DNA of 9,461 bases from Armatimonadota bacterium. Lineage in GTDB: Bacteria > Armatimonadota > Armatimonadia > Armatimonadales > Armatimonadaceae. Both the position numbers and the translations under genes were made by a program. Numbering within the stretch: position 1 is the stretch's first letter; every line of letters begins with the position of its first letter. Shown in pieces: positions 1 through 7,189 of this stretch. The stretch is taken from NCBI GenBank assembly GCA_014379275.1, contig JACMMA010000365.1, positions 1 to 9,461 of the forward strand. Direction: 5' to 3'. The notes below the pieces were generated by a model. That model made no database searches and was not told where the DNA came from. It saw only the letters and a program-made list of their open reading frames with translations.

Positions 1-1455
1 GGCTTGTCTGTCTGCATCGTGGAGAAAGGCGATTGGGGGGGCGGAACCACGTCGGCGTCGTCGCGCCTGATCCACGGCGGGCTGCGCTACCTGCAATACG
101 GCGAGATTGATCTGGTCCGCGAATCGCTACGGGAGCGCGGCATCATCGTCCGCCAGCGGCCACACCTGGTTCATCCCCTTTCGCTCTTGATTCCGTCGTA
201 CAAAGACGCACCGATGCCGAAGTGGATGGTCGGCGTCGGTCTGGGTATGTACCACATGCTCGCCCGCGATCCGATCTTCCCCGCCCCCGCCCCGCTTTCG
301 CTCCAGGCGACACGCGACCGCGAACCGGCGCTGAATCCGGACGGGTTGTCTGGCGGTTTCACCTATCCCGACGCGCAGATGGAGTTTCCTGAGCGGTTTT
401 GTGTGGAACTCGTACAGGAGACCGTCGCTGCGGGCGGGACCGTGCGTAGCCACACGAAAGTGACGGAACTTCTGGGCGACGGGTTGGAAGTCAAGGGCGC
501 CATTCTCCACGACCAGTTGACGGGGGCTGAGACCACGGTCCGTGCCGGAATGATCGTCAACGCGGCGGGACCCTGGCTTGACGCGGTGAACCGGCTCCTT
601 GGAAACGTCCGTCCGCCGAAAATGATCGGCGGTACGTGGGGGACGCACCTCGTCGTGCCGATGCGTCCCGGCAGTCCGTCCGGACCGATCTACGCGACCG
701 CGAAAAAGGACGGGCGCCCGTTCTTTCTCCTGCCGTGGGACGACCGCTTGCTCATCGGCACGACGGATGTCAAATTTACCGGCGACGACCCGGATTCCCT
801 CGAAGTCGAGCCGTGGGAAATAGCCTACCTTTTGGAAGAAACGAACCAGCTGTTTCCGGGAGCAAACTACGTGCCGTCCGACGTCGAAACCACTACGTGT
901 GGCGTCCGCCCTCTTCCCGCTTCCGACAAAAATGCGGGCGCAGTGACGCGCCGACATTTCCTGGTAGACCACGCCGAGAAACATGGCATCCGGGGGTTGG
1001 CTTCTATAGTCGGCGGCAAACTGACCACATACCGGAGCCTCGCCGAAGAAGTGACCGATTGGGTGCTCAAGCGGCTCGGAAGAGCGCCCGTCGCCTGCTC
1101 GACCGCTGTCATTGCCCCCGATATCCTGCCAGTCGCCACTCTCCGATTGGAAACGGAACGCGCTCTTGATTTCCTTCAACTGCCGGTATCGCTCGCACCA
1201 CGCCTGGTTAAACGCTATGGTCCCGCATCCGCCGATGTTCTGGCACGGGTGAAGCGCGATCCATCGCTGGGTCGCCCGATCTCTCCCGGCATACCGGACC
1301 TGGGAGCGCAGGTAGTTCATGCGGTAGAAACCGAGTTCGCCCGCACCGTAGACGACGTGGTACGCCGCCGCCTGATGCTTTTCCCCCCGACCGAGGAAGC
1401 CGTCTCCGGGGTTCGCCGGATCGCTGGTGAGCTCGGGCTGCCGCTCGCTCGTTGA
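1..1455 (+). CDS. glpD: Aerobic FAD-dependent glycerol-3-phosphate dehydrogenase (5' partial)
   Basis: This enzyme oxidises sn-glycerol 3-phosphate to dihydroxyacetone phosphate at the membrane and passes electrons through FAD to the quinone pool. The frame is open to base 1, so the gene starts upstream; the N-terminal GxGxxG dinucleotide-binding loop is missing and about 20-25 residues are probably lost. The visible part opens with the FAD-ribose strand (VEKGD), then the family motif SSRLIHGGLRYLQYGE. Later come IVNAAGPW, the LLPWDDRLLIGTTD segment, and GGKLTTYRSLAEEV near the end of the FAD domain. The last ~110 residues (through TVDDVVRRRLMLFPP) match the C-terminal helical domain of the GlpD/DAO family. 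The TTG at base 4 is not a credible start because it lies inside the conserved fold. The next gene starts 34 bases after the stop. Identification is by motif recognition and is secure; the physiological role (glycerol catabolism or lipid turnover) is inferred. Confidence 0.93.
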   Translation, partial: GLSVCIVEKGDWGGGTTSASSRLIHGGLRYLQYGEIDLVRESLRERGIIVRQRPHLVHPLSLLIPSYKDAPMPKWMVGVGLGMYHMLARDPIFPAPAPLSLQATRDREPALNPDGLSGGFTYPDAQMEFPERFCVELVQETVAAGGTVRSHTKVTELLGDGLEVKGAILHDQLTGAETTVRAGMIVNAAGPWLDAVNRLLGNVRPPKMIGGTWGTHLVVPMRPGSPSGPIYATAKKDGRPFFLLPWDDRLLIGTTDVKFTGDDPDSLEVEPWEIAYLLEETNQLFPGANYVPSDVETTTCGVRPLPASDKNAGAVTRRHFLVDHAEKHGIRGLASIVGGKLTTYRSLAEEVTDWVLKRLGRAPVACSTAVIAPDILPVATLRLETERALDFLQLPVSLAPRLVKRYGPASADVLARVKRDPSLGRPISPGIPDLGAQVVHAVETEFARTVDDVVRRRLMLFPPTEEAVSGVRRIAGELGLPLAR

Positions 1456-1481
1456 CATTTCATTTCCACGTAGGCTATCCT
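1452..1481 (+). promoter_or_regulatory. Putative sigma-70-type promoter of the cupin gene, giving a leaderless mRNA
   Basis: A perfect -35 hexamer TTGACA (1452-1457) overlaps the stop codon of the upstream dehydrogenase gene. Eighteen bases later lies TATCCT (1476-1481), which matches the -10 consensus at four of six positions. A transcript would start around 1487-1490, and the ATG of the cupin begins at 1490. No Shine-Dalgarno sequence precedes that ATG, which agrees with leaderless translation. The spacing and hexamers are seen directly; promoter activity is inferred. Confidence 0.5.
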
Positions 1482-1489
1482 CTCTGTGT

Positions 1490-1843
1490 ATGCGAAAGAT
1501 AGCCTTTTCTGCTTTACCGGAAACCCCGCTGCCCGCCGAGGTCGGCTCTGTTTTGCGTCGCTTCACCGGCGGCGGCAATATCACCGTGGCAAAAATAACG
1601 TTCGCCGCCGGTAGCGTTTTACCCGGTCATCGCCACGTGAATGAGCAGTTTACGATCGTGTTAGACGGAACATTGGAGTTTGTGGACGATGCAGGCAACA
1701 CGACACCGGTCGGTGCCGGTGAAGTGATGCATCTTCCCGGAAACTTCTGGCACGGCGCGAAAGCTCTCTCCGATGCTACCGTGATAGACGTTTTTTCTCC
1801 GGTACGCGGCGATTGGGGAACGCCGCCCGAACCGATCCTCTGA
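1490..1843 (+). CDS. Small single-domain cupin protein
   Basis: A 117-residue protein that is essentially one cupin_2 beta-barrel. Cupin motif 1 is at residues 41-60: H47 and H49 form HxH, followed by E52/Q53 and the closing glycine G60. Motif 2 is at residues 78-88 (GEVMHLPGNFWH), with the PG turn and H88. H47, H49, E52 or Q53, and H88 are the expected divalent-metal ligands, so metal binding is likely. Such stand-alone cupins act as isomerases, dioxygenases, sugar-binding proteins or sensors, and the sequence does not tell which. There is no signal peptide, so it is probably cytoplasmic. The ATG at 1490 is preferred over in-frame codons from 1427, because those lie in the dehydrogenase gene and encode nothing cupin-like. 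It probably has its own promoter (1452-1481). No convincing terminator follows. Confidence 0.85.
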   Translation: MRKIAFSALPETPLPAEVGSVLRRFTGGGNITVAKITFAAGSVLPGHRHVNEQFTIVLDGTLEFVDDAGNTTPVGAGEVMHLPGNFWHGAKALSDATVIDVFSPVRGDWGTPPEPIL

Positions 1844-1988
1844 CGCCAGCAAAACCGCCGTTAGCGACAATTCGATAGCAGGAAAAGCACTGCGCGACAC
1901 GTAACTATTACCCAGGTATTTCGCACAGGGAGTGTGAATACACGCAAAATTCCCTCGGGGGACTTGCGCAACAAGGAAGCCAAATCGT
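1844..1988. other. Intergenic region before the sugar-nucleotide fusion gene
   Basis: These 145 bases hold no credible gene. Near the downstream start, AAGGA (1973-1977) lies 11 bases before the ATG at 1989 and is a plausible though rather distant ribosome-binding site. I see no pair of hexamers good enough to call a promoter and no stem with a T-run, so whether the fusion gene is transcribed on its own or by read-through from the cupin is undecided. Confidence 0.5.
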
Positions 1989-4505
1989 ATGAAAGCCGTT
2001 GTTATGGCAGGGGGCGAGGGAACGCGACTGCGCCCGCTTACCCTGCATCGTCCCAAACCACTGGTTCCTGTTCTCAACAAACCAATCGCACAACATATTA
2101 TCGAACACTTACGCCGCGCCGGGATCTCAGACATCGTCGTCACGCTTTATTATCTCGCCGAAGAGATCATGAATGCGTTCGGGACCGGAGCCGAACTCGG
2201 CGTCAATCTGATTTACAGTATCGAGGATTCGCCGCTCGGGACCGCCGGGTCCGTGAAAAAAGCGGAAGCGTACCTCAGCGACGGTGCGTTCATCATCGTT
2301 TCCGGGGACGCTCTGACGGATATCGATGTCGAGAAAGCACTCGCATTCCACCGCGAAAAAAAGTCGGAAGCTACCATAATTTTGCAACACGTCCAGAACC
2401 CCTTAGAGTTCGGCGTTGTAATGACCGAGGAAGACGGGCGCATCAGCCGGTTTCTGGAAAAGCCGTCCTGGGGTGAGGTGTTTTCCGACACGGTGAACAC
2501 CGGCATGTATATCCTGGAACCGTCCGTGTTCGACCTGATGGAAGAGGGCAAGAGTTACGACTGGTCGCAGGATATCTTCCCCCAACTCTTAGCCGCCGGA
2601 CGACCGCTCTACGGATACACCCTCGGCGAATACTGGACCGATGTCGGTTCGCTCGACGAGTACCGGACTTCGCAGTATGCGTTTCTTGCGAAGGCGACGA
2701 CACTCCCCATAGACGGCACGGAGAACGAACCCGGAGTCTATGTCGGCGAGGGATGCATCATCGATCCCCAGGCGAAGATCATCGCACCGGTGAGGATCGG
2801 CGACAACTGCCGGATTAAAGCGGGCGCGATTATCGGGCCGGACACGGTTCTCGGGGATAACTGTATCGTGGAGTTCGACGCCTGTATCGAAAAGTCTATT
2901 CTGTGGGACTCGGTGTATGTCGGTCGGAAAGCGCAACTGATCGCGTGTACGGTCTGCCACCATTGTACGATCAAGGATGGCGCGGAGATCCAGGAGGGCG
3001 CGGTCATCGGCGACCGGTGCCAGATCGGTGACGGCGCATTGATTCGTACGATGGTCAAGCTCTGGCCCGATAAGATGATCGAAAGCGACGCGCTCGTCGC
3101 TACGTCACTCATCTGGGGGGCGAAGGCGAACGCAGCCCTGTTCAAGGGGCTCGGCGTTACCGGGATCGCTAACCGCGAGTTGACACCGGACTTCGCCACC
3201 AAACTAGGCGCCTCCTACGGAGCTTTCTTGAAAAAAGGGGCGACCGTGATCACCGCCCGCGACGGGCATCCGGCGTCCCGTATGCTGAAACGTGGCATCC
3301 TTGCCGGCCTGGTATCGGTCGGATGCAATGTTCTCGATGTGGAGGCGCAGCCCCTCCCCCTGGCCCGGTTCGCGGTTCGTTCCAACGCGGCGCAGGGAGG
3401 CGTAAATGTCCGCATCGACCCCGACCATCCGCGCAACGCGCTGATCGAATTCTTCGACCGCTCCGGGATCTACATCACGAAGAATGCTGAGCGCAAGATC
3501 GAAACCATCTATTTCCGTGAGGATTACGGACTGGCGGACATGGAAGAGGTGGGCGAGATCGAGTTCGCGGCGCGTACGATCGAAACCTACACGCAGGAGT
3601 TCTTCGCGCATATCCGCGAGAAAGACATCGAGCGGCGGAAATTCAAGGTGGTTGTCGACTATGCGTACGGGCGCATCTCCACGGTGCTTCCGGTGATACT
3701 GGGCCGGCTCGGTTGCGATGTGATTTCACTCAACGCCTATTCGGACACGAACCGCGCCCCGAAAAATGCGTCGGAACGGGAGGCTCTGATCTATAATCTG
3801 TCGCAAGTCGTGACGACACTTCGCGCGGATCTCGGGGTGATCATTCATTCCGACGGGGAGCGGATCGCGTTAGTGGACGAAGGGGGTGTGTCGCTGACGG
3901 GGGCAAAGCTGCTGGCTACACTCGCCTCGATGGTGTCGCAGACGCGCCCCGGAGCGAAGATCGCGGTGCCGGTGACGGCACCGTCCGTGGTGGAGCAGGT
4001 GTTGCGGCGGACGAACGGTGTCGTCGCCCGTACGAAGACCGATCCTCGTTTCCTGATGACGCACGCGTCCCATCCGGCGGAAAAAGTCGTGATGGCGGGC
4101 GATTTGGACGGCGGGTTTTTGTTCCCTGAGTTGCAGCCAGCATTTGACGGACTGTTCGCGTTCGTCAAGACCCTGGAAATGCTGTCGTGGCTTCAGCGTC
4201 CCCTTTCCGACTTTGCCAACGAGCTTCCGCCGATTCTTCTTTCGGCGCAAACCGTTCGCTGCCCGTTCGACGCGAAGGGTTCCGTGATGCGCCGCCTGAC
4301 GGAAGAGTCGCTCGCCGACACGCGGAATCGCACAGACCTGATCGACGGTATCAAGATCACGGAATCCGAGCGCGAATGGGCGCTCGTTCTTCCCGATGCC
4401 GCCGACCCGGTTTTCCATGTGTATGCGGAGGGGGTGACCCAGGAAGCGGCGGAGGAGCGCGCCGCACACTACATCAAAAAAATCGCGGACATGATCGCGG
4501 TGTAG
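1989..4505 (+). CDS. NTP-transferase / left-handed beta-helix / phosphomannomutase-like fusion (mannose-1-phosphate guanylyltransferase type)
   Basis: An 838-residue cytoplasmic protein predicted to transfer a nucleotide onto a sugar 1-phosphate, making an activated sugar such as GDP-mannose. Residues 1-235 form the nucleotidyltransferase domain: the GGEGTRLRPLT loop (8-18), KPLVPVLNKP (23-32), VSGDALTDID (104-113), FLEKPS (155-160), NTGMY (170-174) and WTDVGSLDEY (216-225). Residues 250-370 carry hexapeptide repeats of a left-handed beta-helix. Residues 380-838 follow the phosphoglucomutase/phosphomannomutase layout but are degenerate: D477 sits where the catalytic serine should be, HSDGER (620-625) replaces the DGDGDR metal loop, GDLDGG (704-709) replaces GExSGH, and LPDAADP (801-807) replaces the RxSGTEP phosphate loop. 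Similar degenerate fusions occur in other phyla. The first domain looks active; the second is probably structural or regulatory. The base (GTP, UTP or dTTP) and the sugar are not certain. It lies upstream of the glycosyltransferase genes but is separated by a small gene and a hairpin. Confidence 0.88.
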   Translation: MKAVVMAGGEGTRLRPLTLHRPKPLVPVLNKPIAQHIIEHLRRAGISDIVVTLYYLAEEIMNAFGTGAELGVNLIYSIEDSPLGTAGSVKKAEAYLSDGAFIIVSGDALTDIDVEKALAFHREKKSEATIILQHVQNPLEFGVVMTEEDGRISRFLEKPSWGEVFSDTVNTGMYILEPSVFDLMEEGKSYDWSQDIFPQLLAAGRPLYGYTLGEYWTDVGSLDEYRTSQYAFLAKATTLPIDGTENEPGVYVGEGCIIDPQAKIIAPVRIGDNCRIKAGAIIGPDTVLGDNCIVEFDACIEKSILWDSVYVGRKAQLIACTVCHHCTIKDGAEIQEGAVIGDRCQIGDGALIRTMVKLWPDKMIESDALVATSLIWGAKANAALFKGLGVTGIANRELTPDFATKLGASYGAFLKKGATVITARDGHPASRMLKRGILAGLVSVGCNVLDVEAQPLPLARFAVRSNAAQGGVNVRIDPDHPRNALIEFFDRSGIYITKNAERKIETIYFREDYGLADMEEVGEIEFAARTIETYTQEFFAHIREKDIERRKFKVVVDYAYGRISTVLPVILGRLGCDVISLNAYSDTNRAPKNASEREALIYNLSQVVTTLRADLGVIIHSDGERIALVDEGGVSLTGAKLLATLASMVSQTRPGAKIAVPVTAPSVVEQVLRRTNGVVARTKTDPRFLMTHASHPAEKVVMAGDLDGGFLFPELQPAFDGLFAFVKTLEMLSWLQRPLSDFANELPPILLSAQTVRCPFDAKGSVMRRLTEESLADTRNRTDLIDGIKITESEREWALVLPDAADPVFHVYAEGVTQEAAEERAAHYIKKIADMIAV

Positions 4506-4511
4506 TTGGCA

Positions 4512-4552
4512 CGCACGGATCTCTGCGGTCTTTGTTTCTCTGTGGTTAAATC
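4512..4552. repeat. Short periodic CTCTG tract upstream of the small gene
   Basis: CTCTGCGGT (4521-4529) and CTCTGTGGT (4538-4546) match at eight of nine positions, and CTTTGTTT (4530-4537) between them looks like a third, degenerate unit. The period is thus 8-9 bases. The tract ends in TTAAAT just before the ribosome-binding site. From memory, similar tracts (AACCACAGAG / ACGCAGAG on the other strand) are scattered near gene starts in several unrelated bacterial genomes; that comparison is unchecked and the function is unknown. Confidence 0.45.
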
Positions 4553-4572
4553 AATAAAAAGGAGCGAATGAT

Positions 4573-4767
4573 ATGTCTACAGGAAAGCCAGCTAAGAAAC
4601 CACTAACACCGGAAGCCGCCCGGATACTGGAGCAGTACCGCAACGCCGGGAAAGGCATCCCTGCCGGTTCGGAAGGGACCGGGACCGACGCCAACGGCAC
4701 GCCGATTAAGCCGTCCGGGGCGCCGCCCGCCCAGCCGATCCGCCGAAGCGGATCGCGCGGAAAGTAA
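4573..4767 (+). CDS. Small basic hypothetical protein (64 aa)
   Basis: I do not recognise a family. A strong ribosome-binding site AAGGAG (4559-4564) lies 8 bases before the ATG at 4573. Another ATG at 4568 is out of frame and closes after 12 codons, so 4573 is the start. Residues 12-26 (TPEAARILEQYRNAG) look like one amphipathic helix; the N-terminus is lysine-rich and residues 28-64 are low-complexity, rich in Gly, Pro, Ser and Thr, with an RRSGSRGK end. I count 11 Lys/Arg against 4 Asp/Glu, so it is clearly basic. There is no signal peptide, membrane segment, cysteine or zinc motif. A disordered nucleic-acid- or membrane-associated protein is possible but unproven. It is flanked by a periodic tract and a strong hairpin, which suggests its own transcription unit. 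The good ribosome-binding site and biased composition argue that it is real. Confidence 0.65.
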   Translation: MSTGKPAKKPLTPEAARILEQYRNAGKGIPAGSEGTGTDANGTPIKPSGAPPAQPIRRSGSRGK

Positions 4768-4779
4768 GAAGTGTGCGGA

Positions 4780-4819
4780 TGTCCCTCGTGTCGCTCTGTT
4801 GCGGGCGACACGAGGGACA
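4780..4819 (+). terminator. Perfect 15-bp stem-loop, probable terminator
   Basis: TGTCCCTCGTGTCGC (4780-4794) and GCGACACGAGGGACA (4805-4819) are exact reverse complements around a 10-base loop. The hairpin begins 13 bases after the stop codon of the 64-residue protein, the usual place for a terminator. There is no T-run directly after it; the nearest is GTTTTTG about 21 bases on. It may therefore stop transcription inefficiently, stabilise the 3' end, or use another mechanism. The structure is seen directly; its role is inferred. Confidence 0.65.
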
Positions 4820-5156
4820 AGTGCTTCGACTCAACCCCGTTTTTGCCCCTCCGGCCGTTGCGAATCGTCGTCAAAACTCAGCGGTACGTCTCCTCTAACG
4901 CCGCATCTTCTATCGATTTTTCGTGTGTATTCCCCATACGCCCCACTTCGTTCGGGAAACGTCCACAGAATTTCCCGAAGCAACGACCGGATTGCTATGC
5001 GTAGCTCTTGACCACCCATACTATGAAAAGTTGCTTGCTTTCGGATATAATAACGCCGGTTTCTCTGTTATTTGGCGCACCTCCGGGCGGCTGGGCGAAT
5101 CAGTCTGGGGTCGTCTGATAGGAGTCCCTTCGGACCGGGAGAAGTATTCAGGCGCG
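4820..5156. promoter_or_regulatory. Non-coding leader of the glycosyltransferase-flippase operon, with a perfect TATAAT
   Basis: This 337-base stretch has no credible gene. A perfect -10 hexamer TATAAT lies at 5046-5051. No good -35 sits 16-18 bases upstream: the nearest consensus-like hexamer, TTGACC at 5008-5013, is 32 bases away, and TTGCTT at 5031 is only 9 away. If TATAAT is used, the message would have an untranslated leader of about 100 bases. A small GTCC/GGAC hairpin (5124-5135) lies in that leader, followed by the purine-rich GGGAGAAG (5137-5144), a distant ribosome-binding candidate. Confidence 0.4.
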
Positions 5157-6176
5157 ATGATGTCTCACACCTACAAAGAATCTGTGGTCGGCAAGGAGCC
5201 GGGAATCTCCGCTATTGTCCTGGTCCCCTATGCCTATGCGAATGTCGGTCAGTTGATGCGCCATCTGCAGGCGCAGACGGTGGCGGGTCGTGTTGAAATA
5301 GTTTTCGTCACTCCGGATGTTGCCGCACTCAATCCGCCTCCCGAGGAGATCTCCTGCTTCGCTGCGGTGCGGGCCGTTTCGTCCGGAGGGGCGTTCCGCT
5401 CCTCGGCGGCTGCGCGTGTTCCCGGCGTCCATGCGGCCACCGCCCCAGTTGTCGCCCTGACCGAGGAGCACTCCATGCCGGAGCCGGACTGGGCGGAAAA
5501 CATTCTGGCAGCGTATGCGACGGGTACCTGGGCTGCGGTCGGTCCCGGCATAGTGAACGCTAACCCGGATAGTGCGGTCAGCTGGGTAAACTTTCTTCTT
5601 GAGTATGGTCAGTGGAGCGACCCCGTGCCTGCCAGTGAACCGGAACATCTGCCCGGACATAACTGCACGTACCGGCGCGATGCGTTACTGAGCTACGGGG
5701 ATGATCTCGGCACCATGCTGGAGGCGGAAAGCCTGATTCACTGGGATTTACGAGCCAAGGGGCGACGGATCTGTATGTACCCGGCGGCGCGAACCCGGCA
5801 CTGGAACTATTCGGTCACCTGGGGGTGGGTCCCGCTACGCTTTCTCGGCGGAAAGCTTTTCGCGGGATACCGTTCCCGGCAACAGGGTTGGTCGCTTGGT
5901 AAGCGGATGGCTTACCTACTCGGTTCGCCGCTGATCCCGTGGGTGCGCCTGCGCCGAATTATTGCGGAGTCACATGTGCCCGGTCGCCCGCAGAAGGCGC
6001 TTCTTCCGCGCCTCATGCCCCTCTTGATGTTATCTCTGGTCGTGGATGCGATGGGGGAAGCCTCGGGCTACCTTGCCGGACCAGGGCGCTCCCAAGATCA
6101 GTTAGCCGCCAGCGAGTTCAACCGTCGTAACGAACTGAATGCCCGCGATCGTATGCGCGAGGATTCCCCCGGATGA
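5157..6176 (+). CDS. Glycosyltransferase, family-2-like (GT-A fold), first of a paralogous pair
   Basis: A 339-residue protein predicted to transfer a sugar from an activated donor, probably to a lipid-linked glycan at the inner face of the membrane. A GT-A-like start (ISAIVLV, from residue 17) is followed by APVVALTEEHS (96-106), where the usual DxD metal motif reads E-E-H. Next come AAVGPGIVNANP and GHNCTYRRD (167-175), then a conserved glutamate (E191) in the putative acceptor helix and a late His-Trp-Asn. A hydrophobic C-terminal segment (about 282-308) suggests membrane association. In-frame sequence continues upstream to 4923, but those 78 residues are unlike the family and span the TATAAT. 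A start at 5157 (or the adjacent ATG at 5160) gives the same N-terminal length as the paralogue, so I chose it, although its ribosome-binding site is weak. The stop overlaps the next start by ATGA. Donor and acceptor are unknown. Confidence 0.78.
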   Translation: MMSHTYKESVVGKEPGISAIVLVPYAYANVGQLMRHLQAQTVAGRVEIVFVTPDVAALNPPPEEISCFAAVRAVSSGGAFRSSAAARVPGVHAATAPVVALTEEHSMPEPDWAENILAAYATGTWAAVGPGIVNANPDSAVSWVNFLLEYGQWSDPVPASEPEHLPGHNCTYRRDALLSYGDDLGTMLEAESLIHWDLRAKGRRICMYPAARTRHWNYSVTWGWVPLRFLGGKLFAGYRSRQQGWSLGKRMAYLLGSPLIPWVRLRRIIAESHVPGRPQKALLPRLMPLLMLSLVVDAMGEASGYLAGPGRSQDQLAASEFNRRNELNARDRMREDSPG

Positions 6177-7189
6177 GCACGGCACCCGCTCCTGCGTCAC
6201 CGGTTCCCCCCACGCGCTCGGCGGCCCTATCCGTGATCCTTGTCACTCCCGATGACTATGAGACGATTCGCAAAACGGTGTGCCACCTTCGCAAGCAAAA
6301 AGCCGCGGACCGGATGGAGTTGCTTATCGTTGCCCCCGGGCGGGAATCGCTCGGAATGGACGAAGAAGAACTGGGAGTGTTCGCGGCATGGGACGTGATC
6401 GAGGTCGGCGTGATCCGGACCCTGGCATCGGTTAAAGCGCTCGCCATCCGGCAGGCCAGGGCTCCGGTAATTGTTCAGGCGGAGGACCACTCCTATCCGG
6501 GACCGAATTGGGCTGAAGCCCTGATTGCTACTCACGGACAAGGATATGCCGTGGTCGGTCCGGCGGTAAAAAATGCGAACCCGGCAACATTTTTGAGCTG
6601 GGCGAACTACCTGATGCATTTCGGAGCGTGGGCGGATGGCATCGTCGGGGTGGGCGAGGTGGAGCAAGTGGCGTGGCACAATTGTAGTTACCGTCGCGAT
6701 CTTTTGCTCGCCTATGGCGACGACTTGCCGCGCCTTTTGGCCGTAGAAAGTGCGCTCCAAGAGAATATCCGTCGGAATGGTCATCGAATTTTTCTTGCCG
6801 CGGATGTTGTCACATCGCATGTCAATATTTCCGATCCGCGCACGGCTTTTAGCCACCATTTCTGTGGAGGACGGTTGTTCGCCGCGACACGCGCCCATGA
6901 GGGAGGATGGCCCCCGTGGAAGCGATTGATCTATTTCTGCGGTGCTCCGTTGATCCCCCTGGTGCGATTCCCGCGCTTATTGGGCCATATCGCACGCTAC
7001 AAACAACGCAAACAATTACTGCCGGGGATTCTGTTTCCAATGGCCGTTGCGTTGTTCTGTCATGCCGCGGGTGAAGCCATCGGATACGCCTTCGGGATCG
7101 GAAACGCCGAGGAGCAGTATTCGCGTTTCGAGATGCGCCGGATAGATCACCTTTGTGCGCGAGACCGTGAGTCGGGACGGGCGAGATGA
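6173..7189 (+). CDS. Glycosyltransferase, family-2-like (GT-A fold), second of a paralogous pair
   Basis: A 338-residue protein clearly homologous over its whole length to the product of the gene before it; by eye about 40% of residues match. LSVILV (19-24) opens the GT-A fold. AEDHS (103-107) replaces DxD, so E104, D105 and H106 are candidate metal or donor contacts. VVGPAVKNANP and WHNCSYRRD (168-176) repeat the family signature, followed by E192 and H216. A proline-containing hydrophobic stretch (about 251-265) and another at 282-308 suggest membrane attachment. The start overlaps the upstream stop (ATGA, 6173-6176) and is preceded by GAGGA (6159-6163) at good spacing, so translation is probably coupled and the two proteins made in similar amounts. 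The N-terminal 18 residues are Pro/Ala-rich and look disordered. The pair probably arose by tandem duplication and may add different sugars in succession; that is inference. Confidence 0.8.
   Translation: MSTAPAPASPVPPTRSAALSVILVTPDDYETIRKTVCHLRKQKAADRMELLIVAPGRESLGMDEEELGVFAAWDVIEVGVIRTLASVKALAIRQARAPVIVQAEDHSYPGPNWAEALIATHGQGYAVVGPAVKNANPATFLSWANYLMHFGAWADGIVGVGEVEQVAWHNCSYRRDLLLAYGDDLPRLLAVESALQENIRRNGHRIFLAADVVTSHVNISDPRTAFSHHFCGGRLFAATRAHEGGWPPWKRLIYFCGAPLIPLVRFPRLLGHIARYKQRKQLLPGILFPMAVALFCHAAGEAIGYAFGIGNAEEQYSRFEMRRIDHLCARDRESGRAR

Noticed and set aside
1427..1489. Upstream extension of the cupin
   Set aside because: The extra 21 residues lie in the dehydrogenase end and the promoter region and are not cupin-like; the ATG at 1490 fits the promoter geometry.
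127..1584. A 485-codon open frame on the minus strand opposite the dehydrogenase
   Set aside because: Its translation lacks any recognisable motif and is rich in Arg and His, as expected for the antisense of a GC-rich gene; the plus strand carries clear GlpD motifs throughout.
4923..5156. Upstream extension of the first glycosyltransferase by 78 residues
   Set aside because: The paralogue has no such extension, the region contains TATAAT, and the predicted residues have no family similarity.
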